A stretch of 64,000 nt of DNA, taken from assembly GCF_000739375.1 (NCBI RefSeq), contig NZ_CP006704.1:3534001-3598000 (forward strand). Direction: 5' to 3'. Origin of the DNA: Comamonas testosteroni TK102 (lineage in GTDB: Bacteria > Pseudomonadota > Gammaproteobacteria > Burkholderiales > Burkholderiaceae_C). Positions 26,241-35,303 of this stretch are shown here, one piece after another (positions within the stretch are counted from its first letter, which is position 1; each line of letters begins with the position of its first letter). Below the pieces are notes generated by a model. That model searched no databases. It was not told the origin of the DNA and saw only the letters and a list, made by a program, of their open reading frames with translations. The translations under genes were made by a program, and so were the position numbers.

Positions 26241-27076
26241 TGTGCTCTCAACCGTTGAGAAAAACGTACTTGCAGCGCGAGTCCTAGAAATACCGAAATA
26301 ACAGCAAAGCTGTAGAGATAATTAAAATTAGCCTCGGGGGCAGCATGATAATTTGGAAAAAAGCTGCTTCTTAAGAGCTCTAAGCCATGTGCAAACGGAT
26401 TTAAAAAGGCCCATTCCCTGAATTTTATAGGTATTGCAGAAAGTGGAAAAATAACACCCGATAGCAAATAAAGAGGTCGAAACAAGAAACTCACTAGATT
26501 TGCAACTTCCGGAATCAAATCGCTAAAAACCGATAGAATAAGCCCTATCCCAAGTGCGCAAGAAATCAATCCAATAAATGCAAGTAGTGACTCCATAGGA
26601 GCCTCAGGAATAACTGATCGACCAAAAAATGCCAAAACCACCAACAAAACCGTTAATATAATTAGGCCCATCAGTGTTTCAAGCGCTGCACGAACAATGA
26701 CGGTGTCGATAGGACGCACCTGTCGGTAAGCAAACAACGCCTTATTAGCATCGACCGCCCCCATTGACCGCTGAAACACGTTTTGCACTGTGAAATAGCC
26801 GGTCAGGCCGAGCGCCAGCCAGACAGCAACGTCAGCCCCAGCCACTGTGCGAGCACGCAACACTGTGTACAGAAGCAACATGAAGCATGTGTGCAAGACA
26901 GGCTCCAACACAATGAGTACCCAGGCGCCGCGCGTGGCGCTCAGACGCGCGACCGCTTCGCGCAGGAAAAGTGCGTTCCATACCGCAAAGGTGACGGAAA
27001 GTGAACTACGTGGCGCAGAGATCGCACCAGAAGACGGGGCTGAGTCCAAGATAAATCCTCGTTCTTTTGGACTCAA
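26237..27076 (-). CDS. kpsM: Capsule ABC transporter permease
   Basis: A 279-residue ABC-2 type permease with about six membrane segments after a cytoplasmic N-terminus of about 35 residues. ALFLREAVARLSATRGAWVL, GLTGYFTVQNVFQRSM, LFAYRQVRPIDTVIVRAALE and LLSGVIFPLSAIPIKFREW match KpsM/BexB/CtrC. It is the first gene of the capsule operon, and a long AT-rich region with no gene lies upstream, probably carrying the operon promoter. Four-base overlap with kpsT. The start at 27076 gives a somewhat long N-terminus; later in-frame starts are possible. Confidence 0.94.
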   Translation of the reverse strand: MSPKERGFILDSAPSSGAISAPRSSLSVTFAVWNALFLREAVARLSATRGAWVLIVLEPVLHTCFMLLLYTVLRARTVAGADVAVWLALGLTGYFTVQNVFQRSMGAVDANKALFAYRQVRPIDTVIVRAALETLMGLIILTVLLVVLAFFGRSVIPEAPMESLLAFIGLISCALGIGLILSVFSDLIPEVANLVSFLFRPLYLLSGVIFPLSAIPIKFREWAFLNPFAHGLELLRSSFFPNYHAAPEANFNYLYSFAVISVFLGLALQVRFSQRLRAQ

Positions 27077-27605
27077 GACGCACTGAAATCCAATCGGCTG
27101 ATTGTAAATGAAAACATAAGCAAAACCTTATTACAGGCAGCCACTGCCTCCCACTTCACATTCAATTACATTACTAATAAACTATCAAATACAATGAATT
27201 GATATATTTTATCTATTAGATAATCTTAATTCAATGAAAAATCAATTAGGATTTTTCAATCACAAGAAGAAAATTAGCATATCAATATCAGAATCATTTC
27301 TCATATATATTTTCAAAGTAAACATTCAATAATAAAAATCGAAGAAACATAATCTCAATTATTTACCTCATATTTAAAACATTGAATAGTTGAAAACATA
27401 TTTCACGTCTCCAGGCACACCACCGCACCTTCTTCATGCCTCGCCCGAGCAGATCTCCGATGGAATCGACCACAAGACGGCAGATCCACACCCCGGGCAG
27501 TCAATAATGAGAGCCTACTGTGCGTTCAGGATGAACTTCTGACCGAGCACAAACATCGCTACCGTCACCGCAGCAACATCGGAGCTGCTTGCCGTCTGGA
27601 TTGAT
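27077..27605. promoter_or_regulatory. AT-rich region between the capsule operon and selD; probable divergent promoter region
   Basis: 529 bases without a supportable gene. The part from about 27150 to 27400 is extremely AT-rich, against GC-rich flanks, and must hold the start signals for the minus-strand kps operon and probably those of selD. I looked for a JUMPstart/ops element (GGCGGTAG core) on the minus strand and did not find one, so no anti-termination element of the RfaH type is visible. Individual -35/-10 boxes cannot be called with confidence in such AT-rich DNA. The composition would suit an H-NS-like silencer. Confidence 0.5.
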
Positions 27606-28676
27606 ATGAATACCACTCAAGAAACCGCCTCCCCCGCGACCCCGCGCCTGACCTCTCTGTCTCACGGCGGCGGCTGTGGCTGCAAGATTGCGCCCGGCGT
27701 GCTGTCGGAGCTGCTGGCCAAAAGCAATCTGCCCAAGCAGTTTTTCCCCGACCTGCTGGTAGGCACGGAAACCGCAGACGATGCCGCCGTCTACAAGATC
27801 AATGACGAGCAGGCCATCGTGGCGACGACGGACTTTTTCATGCCCATCGTCGACGACCCCTATGACTTTGGCCGAATTGCCGCCACCAACGCGCTGTCCG
27901 ATATCTACGCCATGGGCGGCACGCCGCTGATGGCGCTGGCCATTGTGGGCATGCCCATCAATGTCTTGCCCCACGATGTCATTGCCAAGATTCTCGAAGG
28001 CGGCGAATCGGTCTGCCGCGACGCCGGCATTCCGCTGGCGGGCGGCCACTCGATTGATTCGGTCGAGCCCATCTACGGCCTGGTCGGCATCGGCATCGTC
28101 AACCCCAGGCAGATGAAGCGCAATGCCGATGCCAAGGATGGCGATGTGCTGATTCTGGGCAAGCCCCTGGGCGTGGGCATTCTCTCGGCGGCGCTCAAGA
28201 AGAACTTGCTCGACGATGCAGGCTACCGCGCCATGGTGGATGCAACCACCAAGCTCAACCGCCCCGGCACCGAACTTGCCAAGCTTGACGGCGTGCACGC
28301 GCTGACCGATGTGACGGGCTTCGGCCTGCTGGGCCACGGCCTGGAACTGGCCCGTGGCGCCCAGCTCAGCGCACGCATTGACAGCGCCCGGCTGCCTGTG
28401 CTCCCGGGTGTCCAGGCGCTTGCAGAGCAGGGCATTTTCACGGGCGCTTCGGGACGCAACTGGGCGTCTTATGGAGAACATGTCCAGCTGGCTTCGTCCC
28501 TGAGCGATGCCCAGAAGGCGCTGCTGACCGACCCTCAGACCTCCGGCGGCCTGCTGGTTTCCTGTACCGCCGATGCCGTGCAGCAGGTGCTCAAGGTCTT
28601 TGCCGATAGCGGGTTTGCCGATGCCGCCGTGATTGGGCGCATGGAAGCAGGTGCACCCAAGGTCTTTGTGGACTGA
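27606..28676 (+). CDS. selD: Selenide, water dikinase (selenophosphate synthetase)
   Basis: A 356-residue SelD. The active-site segment HGGGCGCKIAP gives Cys24, Cys26 and Lys27, so this is the cysteine form, not a selenoprotein. DDAAVYKI, TTDFFMPIVDDPYDFGRIAA, GGHSIDSVEPIYGLVGIG and TDVTGFGLLGHGLELA follow the AIR-synthetase fold. It makes selenophosphate from selenide and ATP for selenouridine or selenocysteine formation. selU lies 30 kb away in the same window; selA/selB are not seen. The gene ends 60 bases before a strong shared terminator. Start chosen at the ATG giving the family N-terminus. Confidence 0.96.
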   Translation: MNTTQETASPATPRLTSLSHGGGCGCKIAPGVLSELLAKSNLPKQFFPDLLVGTETADDAAVYKINDEQAIVATTDFFMPIVDDPYDFGRIAATNALSDIYAMGGTPLMALAIVGMPINVLPHDVIAKILEGGESVCRDAGIPLAGGHSIDSVEPIYGLVGIGIVNPRQMKRNADAKDGDVLILGKPLGVGILSAALKKNLLDDAGYRAMVDATTKLNRPGTELAKLDGVHALTDVTGFGLLGHGLELARGAQLSARIDSARLPVLPGVQALAEQGIFTGASGRNWASYGEHVQLASSLSDAQKALLTDPQTSGGLLVSCTADAVQQVLKVFADSGFADAAVIGRMEAGAPKVFVD

Positions 28677-28737
28677 GAGCGGCTGGAAGTCAAAAAAAAC
28701 GGGACGAAGAGGCATGAGCCCCCTGCTCCCATCTTCC

Positions 28738-28787
28738 CGCCTCATGCAAAAACGCCCGGCATAGACCGGGCGTTTTTGCATGAGGCG
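28738..28787. terminator. Strong bidirectional terminator between selD and the Lrp-type regulator
   Basis: A 22-bp perfect stem (28738-28759 with 28766-28787) around a 6-base loop, with runs of five A and five T placed so that either strand ends in a U-rich tract. It lies between two convergent genes and serves both. Confidence 0.9.
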
Positions 28788-28797
28788 CCTGATGAAT

Positions 28798-29274
28798 TCA
28801 GGGGGCCGAAGTCTCACCGACCACCTCGGCCGTAGTGCGGCGGTCGATCTTGCGGCTCAGCACCACCGAGGTATAGGTCTGCTGGATACCGTCGATCAGG
28901 CCGATGCGGTCTAGCAGCGCATCCAGTTTTTCATTGCTCTCGCAGCGCACAAACACCATGTAGTCGTACTGTCCGCTAACGGCCGACACCTCTTCCACCT
29001 CGGTGAAGCGGTTGAGTGCCTGCATCACCGAAGTGGCCGTCTTGGGCTGGACACGGATGCCGCAGTAGGCACGCACGGCGGACTGCTCCATGCGAGAGCC
29101 AAGGCGAACGCCATACCCGGCGATCACGCCTTCCTGCTCCAGCTTGGCGATGCGGGCGACCACCGTGGTGCGTGCCAGATTCATCTGCCGGGCCAAGTGC
29201 GCGGTCGAGGCGCGCGCATTGGTCTGCAGCAGGCGCAGCAGCTGGCGGTCCGTTTCATCCAGTCGATATTCCAT
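28798..29274 (-). CDS. Lrp/AsnC-family transcriptional regulator
   Basis: A 158-residue regulator with an N-terminal helix-turn-helix (LDETDRQLLRLLQTNARAST, then LARTTVVARIAKLEQEGVI) and a C-terminal RAM/AsnC ligand domain (TEVEEVSAVSGQYDYMVFVR, then TYTSVVLSRKIDRR). I use the ATG at 29274, which starts the family at MEYRLDETD, although the frame is open 90 bases further. Such proteins sense amino acids. Its target is not evident: it is convergent with selD, and nothing is divergently transcribed within 700 bases. Confidence 0.9.
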   Translation of the reverse strand: MEYRLDETDRQLLRLLQTNARASTAHLARQMNLARTTVVARIAKLEQEGVIAGYGVRLGSRMEQSAVRAYCGIRVQPKTATSVMQALNRFTEVEEVSAVSGQYDYMVFVRCESNEKLDALLDRIGLIDGIQQTYTSVVLSRKIDRRTTAEVVGETSAP

Positions 29275-30041
29275 ACCTTGTCTATCCAAATCTTGCCGTG
29301 CTCTTACGCAAACGCTGCGCCAGACACTCATCCCCAAGAACTCTCTGCCAGCAACTGCAGTCATTCATTTGCCAAGTGGCTTGTGTTCCTGTTTGCTATC
29401 GGCCAAACGCTTGGCGCGAGCATCAACTGCACCCAACTGCCAGTGATTGTGTCAGCTAACCCAGTTTGGTAGCGAGCTTGTCTTTTCAGATGGCAAATCT
29501 GTATACATTTGTTTCATCCAGGCAAGAAATTCAACCTATCTGCACTTGCCTGTGCTTGTGGCCAGGGCAAGAGCGCGCTGCGATACCTTCAGCCGGGATT
29601 ACTGCCAAAGTCAGGCTTCTGCAGCGAGCATTCCAGCTCGTTCACAAAGACCCGGGAGCGCTCATTGAATAACAGCGACACAAAAGAGCGAAGAGTCTAC
29701 CGGCTGTTTTCCCGCACCCATTCAAACCACCGACGATACGGCGAAATCGCTCGGTAAGTTTGGCTGGTTTAGCACAACTATCTGCAAATGGTAAGTACTT
29801 ACCCTAGGCGATTCATTGAGCCTACGCGTCGTTTTCTCTCATTCACGACTCCGCCAGACAACACGGCTGCCCTCAATCGTTGCAACCCTGTACCCGGCAG
29901 TGCAGTCGCCCACCGGAAGACGCACCTGCATGCCCAAGGCAGAGGCCACAAACTCGGGGCTCGCTACCAACGCACAGCACACATCGCTTGGCCCGCAAAC
30001 AAAAAAACCCTGCTCACGGTGATGAGCAGGGTTTTGAATTT
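29275..30041. other. Intergenic region without a supportable gene
   Basis: 767 bases. I see no gene with a ribosome site and family resemblance. A perfect 14-bp palindrome GGTAAGTACTTACC lies at 29790-29803 and looks like an operator with no gene attached. The left end should hold the promoter of the Lrp-type gene and the right end the tRNA terminator. Confidence 0.5.
30001..30032 (-). terminator. Rho-independent terminator of tRNA-Gln
   Basis: Read on the minus strand, ACCCTGCTCA pairs with TGAGCAGGGT around a 6-base loop and is followed by seven T. It begins ten bases after the tRNA 3' end. Confidence 0.88.
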
Positions 30042-30118
30042 TGGCAGGGGAAGAAGGATTCGAACCTTCGCATGCTGGAATCAAAATCCAGTGCCTTAAC
30101 CAGCTTGGCGACTCCCCT
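30042..30118 (-). tRNA. tRNA-Gln (anticodon TTG)
   Basis: The 77-base minus-strand sequence folds as a cloverleaf: acceptor AGGGGAG with TTCCCCT, anticodon stem CTGGA/TCCAG with loop TTTTGAT giving TTG at 30084-30082, and T-arm GGTTCGAATCC; CCA is encoded. Discriminator G and the first-pair A-T are as expected for glutamine. UUG-decoding tRNA is one of the three substrates of SelU (MnmH), whose gene lies in this window. A terminator follows. Confidence 0.96.
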
Positions 30119-30233
30119 ACGATGGGTCGAATTCTACAACGACTTTTCGCTACAAATTTCGAAGTGGTCCAAAAATGTGCAATTGCACATGGAACAGGTT
30201 TGCAGCCATCCAGCAGGCTCAGGCCCAGGCCGC

Positions 30234-30554
30234 CTATTCCACCACGACAGCCGTGCCGCTGGCCGAGACCATGAGCATGCCGTTGCCCTGGCCCAGCACC
30301 TCAAAATCAAGATCCACGCCGACCACGGCATTGGCTCCGGCCTCGGCAGCACGCTGCTCCAGTTCCCTGAGGGCAATCTCGCGCGCCTTCTGCAACTCGC
30401 GCTCGTAGGTTCCCGAACGCCCGCCCACGATATCGCGGATGCCGGCAAAGAAGTCCTTGAACACATTGGCGCCCAGAATGGCCTCGCCCGCCACCACGCC
30501 GCAATAACGGGTGATGCGCTTGCCTTCGATGGAGGGAGTGGTGGTGACAATCAT
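30234..30554 (-). CDS. ybjQ: YbjQ/UPF0145-family protein
   Basis: A 106-residue protein that matches YbjQ along its whole length: [60 protein letters not shown] and [11 protein letters not shown]. The family forms a compact oligomeric fold described as a putative heavy-metal-binding domain; its role is not known. It stands alone between the tRNA and a LysR gene. Confidence 0.93.
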   Translation of the reverse strand: MIVTTTPSIEGKRITRYCGVVAGEAILGANVFKDFFAGIRDIVGGRSGTYERELQKAREIALRELEQRAAEAGANAVVGVDLDFEVLGQGNGMLMVSASGTAVVVE

Positions 30555-30824
30555 GTTGGGCTTTCAAAAAAACAGCACACCGAGATCGGTGCGCGTCCGC
30601 ACTGCCGGGAATCGCTCAGCGCTCCTGATGCAGCAGATGCAGACGGGATCGGTGCAATCCGCCAGGCCCAGTATAGGCATGCAAACCATGCGTCATGACT
30701 AGCCACGACCCTGGACTGCAAAACGTCAATGCAGCAATGCCGAACTGCATCTGTCTCGCATCGATATTCAACATCAAATACCGCTCAACCCCGATACCAT
30801 CAAGCGAAAGGCGCTATCAAATAT

Positions 30825-31727
30825 TCATGAGTCCGGCAGCAGCAGCTTCTGCATGCCTTGCACGGCGTCGCGCAGAAAGCTCCAGGTCGTGGCTATGCGT
30901 GGAATCTGGCGCGACTCCACGGGCATGCTCATCCAGAAAGTGCGCGTAAAACATGCCTGCTCGGGCAATACACGGCTCAGTATCGGGTCCTTGTCGGCCA
31001 CAAATGCGGGCAGCACGGCAAGACCGGCGCCGGCGCGCACGGCCTCATATTGCGCGGTGATGCTGGTGCTGCGCAGCGCAAAACGTTCGGGCCGGTGCAA
31101 GGTGTCCAGCAATTGCAGCTCGCGTGTGAACAGCAGATCATCCACGTAGTGCACAAAGCTGTGGTGGCGCAGATCCTCGGTTCTGGCCACCAGTGGCTTG
31201 CGCGCCAGATATTCACGCTGGCCGTACAGATACAGCCGGTAGTCGGTCAGCTTGGTCACCACCACCGAACCTCGCTTGGGCCGCTCCAGCGAGATGACGA
31301 TATCGGCCTCGCGGCTGGACAGATGCAGCATGCGCGGCAGCGCCAGCAGATCCACGCTAAGCAGCGGGTAGCGCATTGTGAGCCTGGCGAGTTCGGAGGC
31401 CAGCATCTGCGTGCCGAAGCCTTCGGTGGCCCCCACCCGCACCAGCCCGGCCGGGCCCTCAGCGGCGGCGGCATGTGCCAGCGGTCCTCGCTCCAGGCCA
31501 TCGACTGCGCTTTGCATGGTATTGGTCACGCCCTGCAACTGGCGCCCGGCCTCGGTCAGCCGCCACTGCCCGCCTTCACGCGCGAACAGCACGGCACCGA
31601 GCTGCTTTTCCAGCGCCTGAATGCGCCGCGAGACCGTGGTGTGCTCGACTCCCATGCGCCGCGCAGCAGCGGCCATGCTGCCGCTGCGGGCCAGTTCGCC
31701 AAAAAAACGCAGATGGTCCCAGTCCAA
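30825..31727 (-). CDS. LysR-family transcriptional regulator
   Basis: A 300-residue LysR regulator: winged helix at residues 1-60 (LRFFGELARSGSMAAAARRM, HTTVSRRIQALEKQLGAVLF) and a periplasmic-binding-like effector domain from about 90. The start codon is TTG (31727-31725), supported by AAGGA eight bases upstream and by the family N-terminus MDWDHLRFF. The effector domain carries the ADIVISLERPKRG and AGLAVLPAFVADKD patterns of the group that acts on single-gene targets. The gentisate operon lies beyond the MarR gene and could be its target, but this is not shown by sequence. Confidence 0.9.
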   Translation of the reverse strand: MDWDHLRFFGELARSGSMAAAARRMGVEHTTVSRRIQALEKQLGAVLFAREGGQWRLTEAGRQLQGVTNTMQSAVDGLERGPLAHAAAAEGPAGLVRVGATEGFGTQMLASELARLTMRYPLLSVDLLALPRMLHLSSREADIVISLERPKRGSVVVTKLTDYRLYLYGQREYLARKPLVARTEDLRHHSFVHYVDDLLFTRELQLLDTLHRPERFALRSTSITAQYEAVRAGAGLAVLPAFVADKDPILSRVLPEQACFTRTFWMSMPVESRQIPRIATTWSFLRDAVQGMQKLLLPDS

Positions 31728-31750
31728 TGTCTTTCCTTGCGATCAGTGAT

Positions 31751-32299
31751 TCAGTCGTTCACGCTGTCCTGCGCGTTGCCCGCGAGGCCCTTGACCGCCT
31801 TGACCGCCGCACTGCGCTTGCGCTCGGCACTGCGCTGGGCAACTGCGCTGGGCGCGCGCGCGAACTCGTCGTTCTCGTGAATCAGCAGCGACAGCATTTC
31901 CATGAACTGTGCCCGTTTGTCGTCGGCAAGAGGCTCCAGCATGCGGCGCTGGGCACGCAGCACCGAAGGCTCGGCAGCGACCAGCAGATCGCGCCCCTCT
32001 TCGGTCAGGCTCAGCAAACGCACGCGTCGGTCCGCAGGGCTGGCGTTGCGCGCCATCAGGCCACGCGCTTCCAGACGGTCGATCACGCTGCCTATGGTGG
32101 AGGTGTCGAAGCCGATATTGCGTGCCAGCGTGCGCTGGTCAATGCCCGGCTGACGCAGCACGGCCGACAGGGCTGCGTACTGCACGGGCGTCACGCCGAA
32201 CTCCTCGGTTTCTTCCATGAACACGGCCACCGCGATCTGCTGCAGCCTGCGGATGTGATAGCCGGGATAGTTTTCTAGTTCTGCGGGTTGGTATTGCAT
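31751..32299 (-). CDS. MarR-family transcriptional regulator, divergent from the gentisate operon
   Basis: A 182-residue winged-helix regulator. FGVTPVQYAALSAVLRQPGI, LARNIGFDTSTIGSVIDRLE and NASPADRRVRLLSLTEEG (the D-x-R-x-R wing) give the MarR fold at residues 30-130; the C-terminus is basic. I take the ATG at 32299 (MQYQPAELENYPGY); the frame is open 78 bases further. It is divergent from the gentisate dioxygenase with a 272-base gap, so it is the likely local regulator, relieved by an aromatic acid or its CoA ester. It is 23 bases upstream of the LysR gene on the same strand. Confidence 0.9.
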   Translation of the reverse strand: MQYQPAELENYPGYHIRRLQQIAVAVFMEETEEFGVTPVQYAALSAVLRQPGIDQRTLARNIGFDTSTIGSVIDRLEARGLMARNASPADRRVRLLSLTEEGRDLLVAAEPSVLRAQRRMLEPLADDKRAQFMEMLSLLIHENDEFARAPSAVAQRSAERKRSAAVKAVKGLAGNAQDSVND

Positions 32300-32571
32300 G
32301 TCTTGAGGGCCGACGCCGGGCCCGCCCTGCCGCGCGGCAGTTGAAGGGCCATGACTGAAAGACCCCGATATTCGCACGAGTGCCGCCCTGATTCGCGTTA
32401 AGCCTGCTACCGGGTTTCACCCAATCAACGCTGACACAGATCAACATTATGCTAATCATCAGTGTGCTGTTTATTTGATTCGCAGCCTTTCCTGGCCCAA
32501 CTCAAGGCCACCAGAGCCTGACTCAAGGCAGCAACGCACTGCCCGGCAGATACCAAAGAAAGAGACAAACC

Positions 32572-33699
32572 ATGAGCCTTGTGCAAGCCCAGCCCTCACC
32601 GGTCAAGCTCACGGCCCGCAACACACCCGGCCAACCCGAACCCACCGCTGCGCTGGAGCAGTTGTACCGAGGCTTCGAGCAGGAAATGCTGGTGCCGCTG
32701 TGGACGGAGATCGGCGGCCTGATGCCCGCCCACCCCAAAAGCCAGGCTGCCGCGCATCTGTGGCGCTGGGAGAATCTGCTCAAGCTCGCTGATGAGGCCG
32801 GTCGCATCGTGCCCGTGGGCCGGGGCGGCGAGCGCCGCGCGATTGCCCTGGCCAATCCGGCGCTGGGCGGCCGTCCCTTTGCCACGCCCACGCTGTGGGC
32901 TGCCATCCAATACCTGATGCCCGGGGAAGATGCCCCCGAGCACCGTCACACCCAGCATGCCTTCCGATTTGTGGTCGAAGGCGAAGGCGTGTGGACTGTG
33001 GTCAACGGCGACTCGATCCGCATGTCGCGCGGCGACTTCCTGCCCCAGGGCGGCTGGAACTGGCACGCCCACCACAATGCGGCCAGCCAGCCCATGGCCT
33101 GGATAGACGGGCTGGATATTCCGTTTGCTTACACCACCGAATCCCAGTTCTTCGAGCATGGCCGCCTGCATCTGGACCCGCAGGAGCGCATCACGCCCGA
33201 GTTCTCGCGCTCCGAGCGCCTCTGGGGCCATCCCGGGTTGAGCCCAGTGGCACATCTGCAGGACCGCCCGACCACGCCTTTGCTAGCCTACCGATGGGTG
33301 GATACCGACCGCGCGCTGACCGAGCAGCTGGCGCTCGAAGCCGAAGGCCATGCCGCCACAGTCAGCCCCGGCCATGCCGCCGTGCGCTACACCAATCCCG
33401 CCAATGGCCGCGACGTGCTGCCCACCATACGCTGCGAAATGCACCGCGTGGCTTGCGGCGCCAGCACCCGACCGAAGCGCGAAGTGGGCTCTGCCGTCTT
33501 CCAGGTCTTCGACGGCCAGGGCACGGTGACCGTGGGCGAGCGCCAATGGCAGGTGCGGCGCGGCGACATGTTCGTCGTGCCCTCCTGGCAGCTGTTCAGC
33601 GCGCAATGCGATGCCGACCAGCCGCAGCTGGACCTGTTCCGCTTTGCCGATACGCCGATCTTCGAGGCCGTCCACGCGTACAGGGCAGAAACCCTCTGA
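32572..33699 (+). CDS. Gentisate 1,2-dioxygenase
   Basis: A 375-residue bicupin dioxygenase that opens the gentisate ring to maleylpyruvate with Fe(II) and oxygen. The metal site is in EHRHTQHAFRFVVEG (His124, His126) with the later His in WNWHAHHN; the second cupin lies at about 285-365 (QVFDGQGTVTVGERQWQVRR). Length is typical (about 345-375). GAGACAAACC precedes the ATG. It leads an operon with fumarylpyruvate hydrolase and maleylpyruvate isomerase, so the complete lower gentisate pathway to pyruvate and fumarate is encoded. No 3-hydroxybenzoate or salicylate hydroxylase is in the window, so the source of gentisate is open. Confidence 0.95.
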   Translation: MSLVQAQPSPVKLTARNTPGQPEPTAALEQLYRGFEQEMLVPLWTEIGGLMPAHPKSQAAAHLWRWENLLKLADEAGRIVPVGRGGERRAIALANPALGGRPFATPTLWAAIQYLMPGEDAPEHRHTQHAFRFVVEGEGVWTVVNGDSIRMSRGDFLPQGGWNWHAHHNAASQPMAWIDGLDIPFAYTTESQFFEHGRLHLDPQERITPEFSRSERLWGHPGLSPVAHLQDRPTTPLLAYRWVDTDRALTEQLALEAEGHAATVSPGHAAVRYTNPANGRDVLPTIRCEMHRVACGASTRPKREVGSAVFQVFDGQGTVTVGERQWQVRRGDMFVVPSWQLFSAQCDADQPQLDLFRFADTPIFEAVHAYRAETL

Positions 33700-33855
33700 G
33701 GCGCTTTGCGTCTTCCCCGTGCCCGTCACCCCCTTGAGGGACGACAACCTTTACTGCGGGGCGGCGGAGCCGCCTAGGCCCTTGCTGGCTGCCTCACACA
33801 TAGAACGTGTCTTTTTCAAGCACCTAGTCACCAATACCCCCATCAGGAATCACAC

Positions 33856-34563
33856 ATGACCCAAGCCAACTATCTCTGGGCGCCGCCCCCCGTGCAATCT
33901 CTGCCCGTGCGCGGCAGCGAGCAGCGCCTGCCCGTCAACCGCCTGTTCTTTGTGGGCCGCAACTACCACGCCCATGCGGTGGAGATGGGCCGCCCCGTGG
34001 ACAAAAGCGTCGAGCGCCCCTTCTACTTCACCAAGGCCCCGCAGACACTGACCGAATCGGGTGCCTGCGTGGCCTATCCCCCCGAAACCGCCAACTACCA
34101 CTTCGAGATGGAGCTGGTCGTGGCCATCGGCAAAGCGGGCTTTCGCATTCCTGCCAGCCAGGCCCATGAGCACATCTACGGCTATGCCTGCGGCCTCGAC
34201 ATGACACGCCGCGATCTCCAGCTGGTGGCACGCGACAAGGGCCGCCCCTGGGATCTGGGCAAGGATGTGGAGCAGTCCTCCGTCTCCAGCGAAATCGTGC
34301 CCATGGCCGGCAAGGTGATCGAGTCCGGCCTGATCGAGCTGAGCGTCAACGGTCAGATCAAACAGCAGTCCGATGTGAACAAGCTGATCTGGAACATCCG
34401 CGAAATCATTGCCGACCTGTCCCTGTTCTATCACCTGCAAGCCGGCGACCTGATCTACACGGGTACGCCCGAGGGCGTGGGGGCAGTAGTGCCCGGCGAC
34501 CAGATCACGGGCCGCGTGGAAGGCGTGGGCGAGATTGCACTGAGCGTGGGCCAGCCCGAGTAA
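33856..34563 (+). CDS. Fumarylpyruvate hydrolase (FAH family)
   Basis: A 235-residue FAH-fold hydrolase with [40 protein letters not shown] (metal Glu pair) and [12 protein letters not shown], like NagK. It splits fumarylpyruvate into fumarate and pyruvate using Mg(II). A 156-base spacer from the dioxygenase contains a GGCGGCGGAGCCGCC hairpin; 12 bases separate it from the isomerase gene. It is the third step of the glutathione-dependent gentisate route. Other FAH activities such as acylpyruvase are possible, but the operon fixes the likely role. Confidence 0.93.
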   Translation: MTQANYLWAPPPVQSLPVRGSEQRLPVNRLFFVGRNYHAHAVEMGRPVDKSVERPFYFTKAPQTLTESGACVAYPPETANYHFEMELVVAIGKAGFRIPASQAHEHIYGYACGLDMTRRDLQLVARDKGRPWDLGKDVEQSSVSSEIVPMAGKVIESGLIELSVNGQIKQQSDVNKLIWNIREIIADLSLFYHLQAGDLIYTGTPEGVGAVVPGDQITGRVEGVGEIALSVGQPE

Positions 34564-34575
34564 GGCGCACAGACC

Positions 34576-35220
34576 ATGAAGCTCTACAGTTTTTTTCGCA
34601 GCGGCACCTCGCACCGTCTGCGCATCGCCCTCAGGCTCAAGGGCCTCACGCCCGACTACCTCCCTGTCGATCTGCGCGTGGACGAGCAGGCCGAAGCGCC
34701 GTTCAAGCAAATCAACCCGCAAGGCCTGGTGCCCGCGCTGACGCTGGACAGCGGAGAGACGCTGATCCAGTCGCCGGCCATCATCGAATGGCTGGAAGAG
34801 CGCTACCCCACGCCTGCCCTGCTGCCGACCGACCCCGAGGCACGCGCCCATGTGCGCGCCCTGGCGGCCATCGTGGGCTGTGATGTGCACCCGATCAACA
34901 ACCGCCGCATCCTACAGACCCTGCGCCAGCAGTTCGGTGCCGACGAGGCCGCCATCAACGCCTGGTGCGCCACCTGGATCACGGCCGGCTTTGACGCCAT
35001 CGAAGCCTTGCTGGCACAGGACGGCACACGTGGGCGCTTCTGCTTCGGCAAGGCCCCCGGCCTGGCCGATGTCTATCTGATTCCGCAGGTCGAGAGCGCA
35101 CGCCGCTTTGGCGTGGATCTCGCCCGCTGGCCGCTGATCAGCGCCGTCGATGCAGCCTGCAGCGCCCTGCCCGCCTTTGCCCAGGCAGCGCCACTGGCCC
35201 AGCCCGACGCCCCGCAATAG
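34576..35220 (+). CDS. Maleylpyruvate isomerase (zeta-class glutathione transferase fold)
   Basis: A 214-residue GST zeta-type protein. The N-terminal thioredoxin fold begins MKLYSFFRSGTSHRLRIALR, where the SGTSHR segment stands in the place of the SSCSWR motif of maleylacetoacetate isomerases; the cis-Pro and SNAIL-type sites are in NPQGLVPAL and QSPAIIEWLEERYP. The helical domain from about 90 has VGCDVHPINNRRIL and GKAPGLADVYLIPQV. It isomerises maleylpyruvate to fumarylpyruvate with glutathione. Twelve bases after the hydrolase. Confidence 0.93.
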   Translation: MKLYSFFRSGTSHRLRIALRLKGLTPDYLPVDLRVDEQAEAPFKQINPQGLVPALTLDSGETLIQSPAIIEWLEERYPTPALLPTDPEARAHVRALAAIVGCDVHPINNRRILQTLRQQFGADEAAINAWCATWITAGFDAIEALLAQDGTRGRFCFGKAPGLADVYLIPQVESARRFGVDLARWPLISAVDAACSALPAFAQAAPLAQPDAPQ

Positions 35221-35303
35221 ACCTTTCCCCCTGCAGCCGTGCCCTGGCCCGGCTGCCCACCAACGCTCTGCAGTCCCTAAAAAATATCCACCGGAGACAA
35301 ACT

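Noticed and set aside
27540..27600. A short minus-strand peptide end (VAAVTVAMFVLGQKFILNAQ) before selD
   Set aside because: It looks like the end of a membrane protein, but the frame has no start or upstream coding sequence because selD occupies the DNA; at most a fragment.
27501..28817. 438-codon minus-strand open frame opposite selD
   Set aside because: selD is unmistakable on the plus strand; the antisense frame runs through a terminator and has no start signal.
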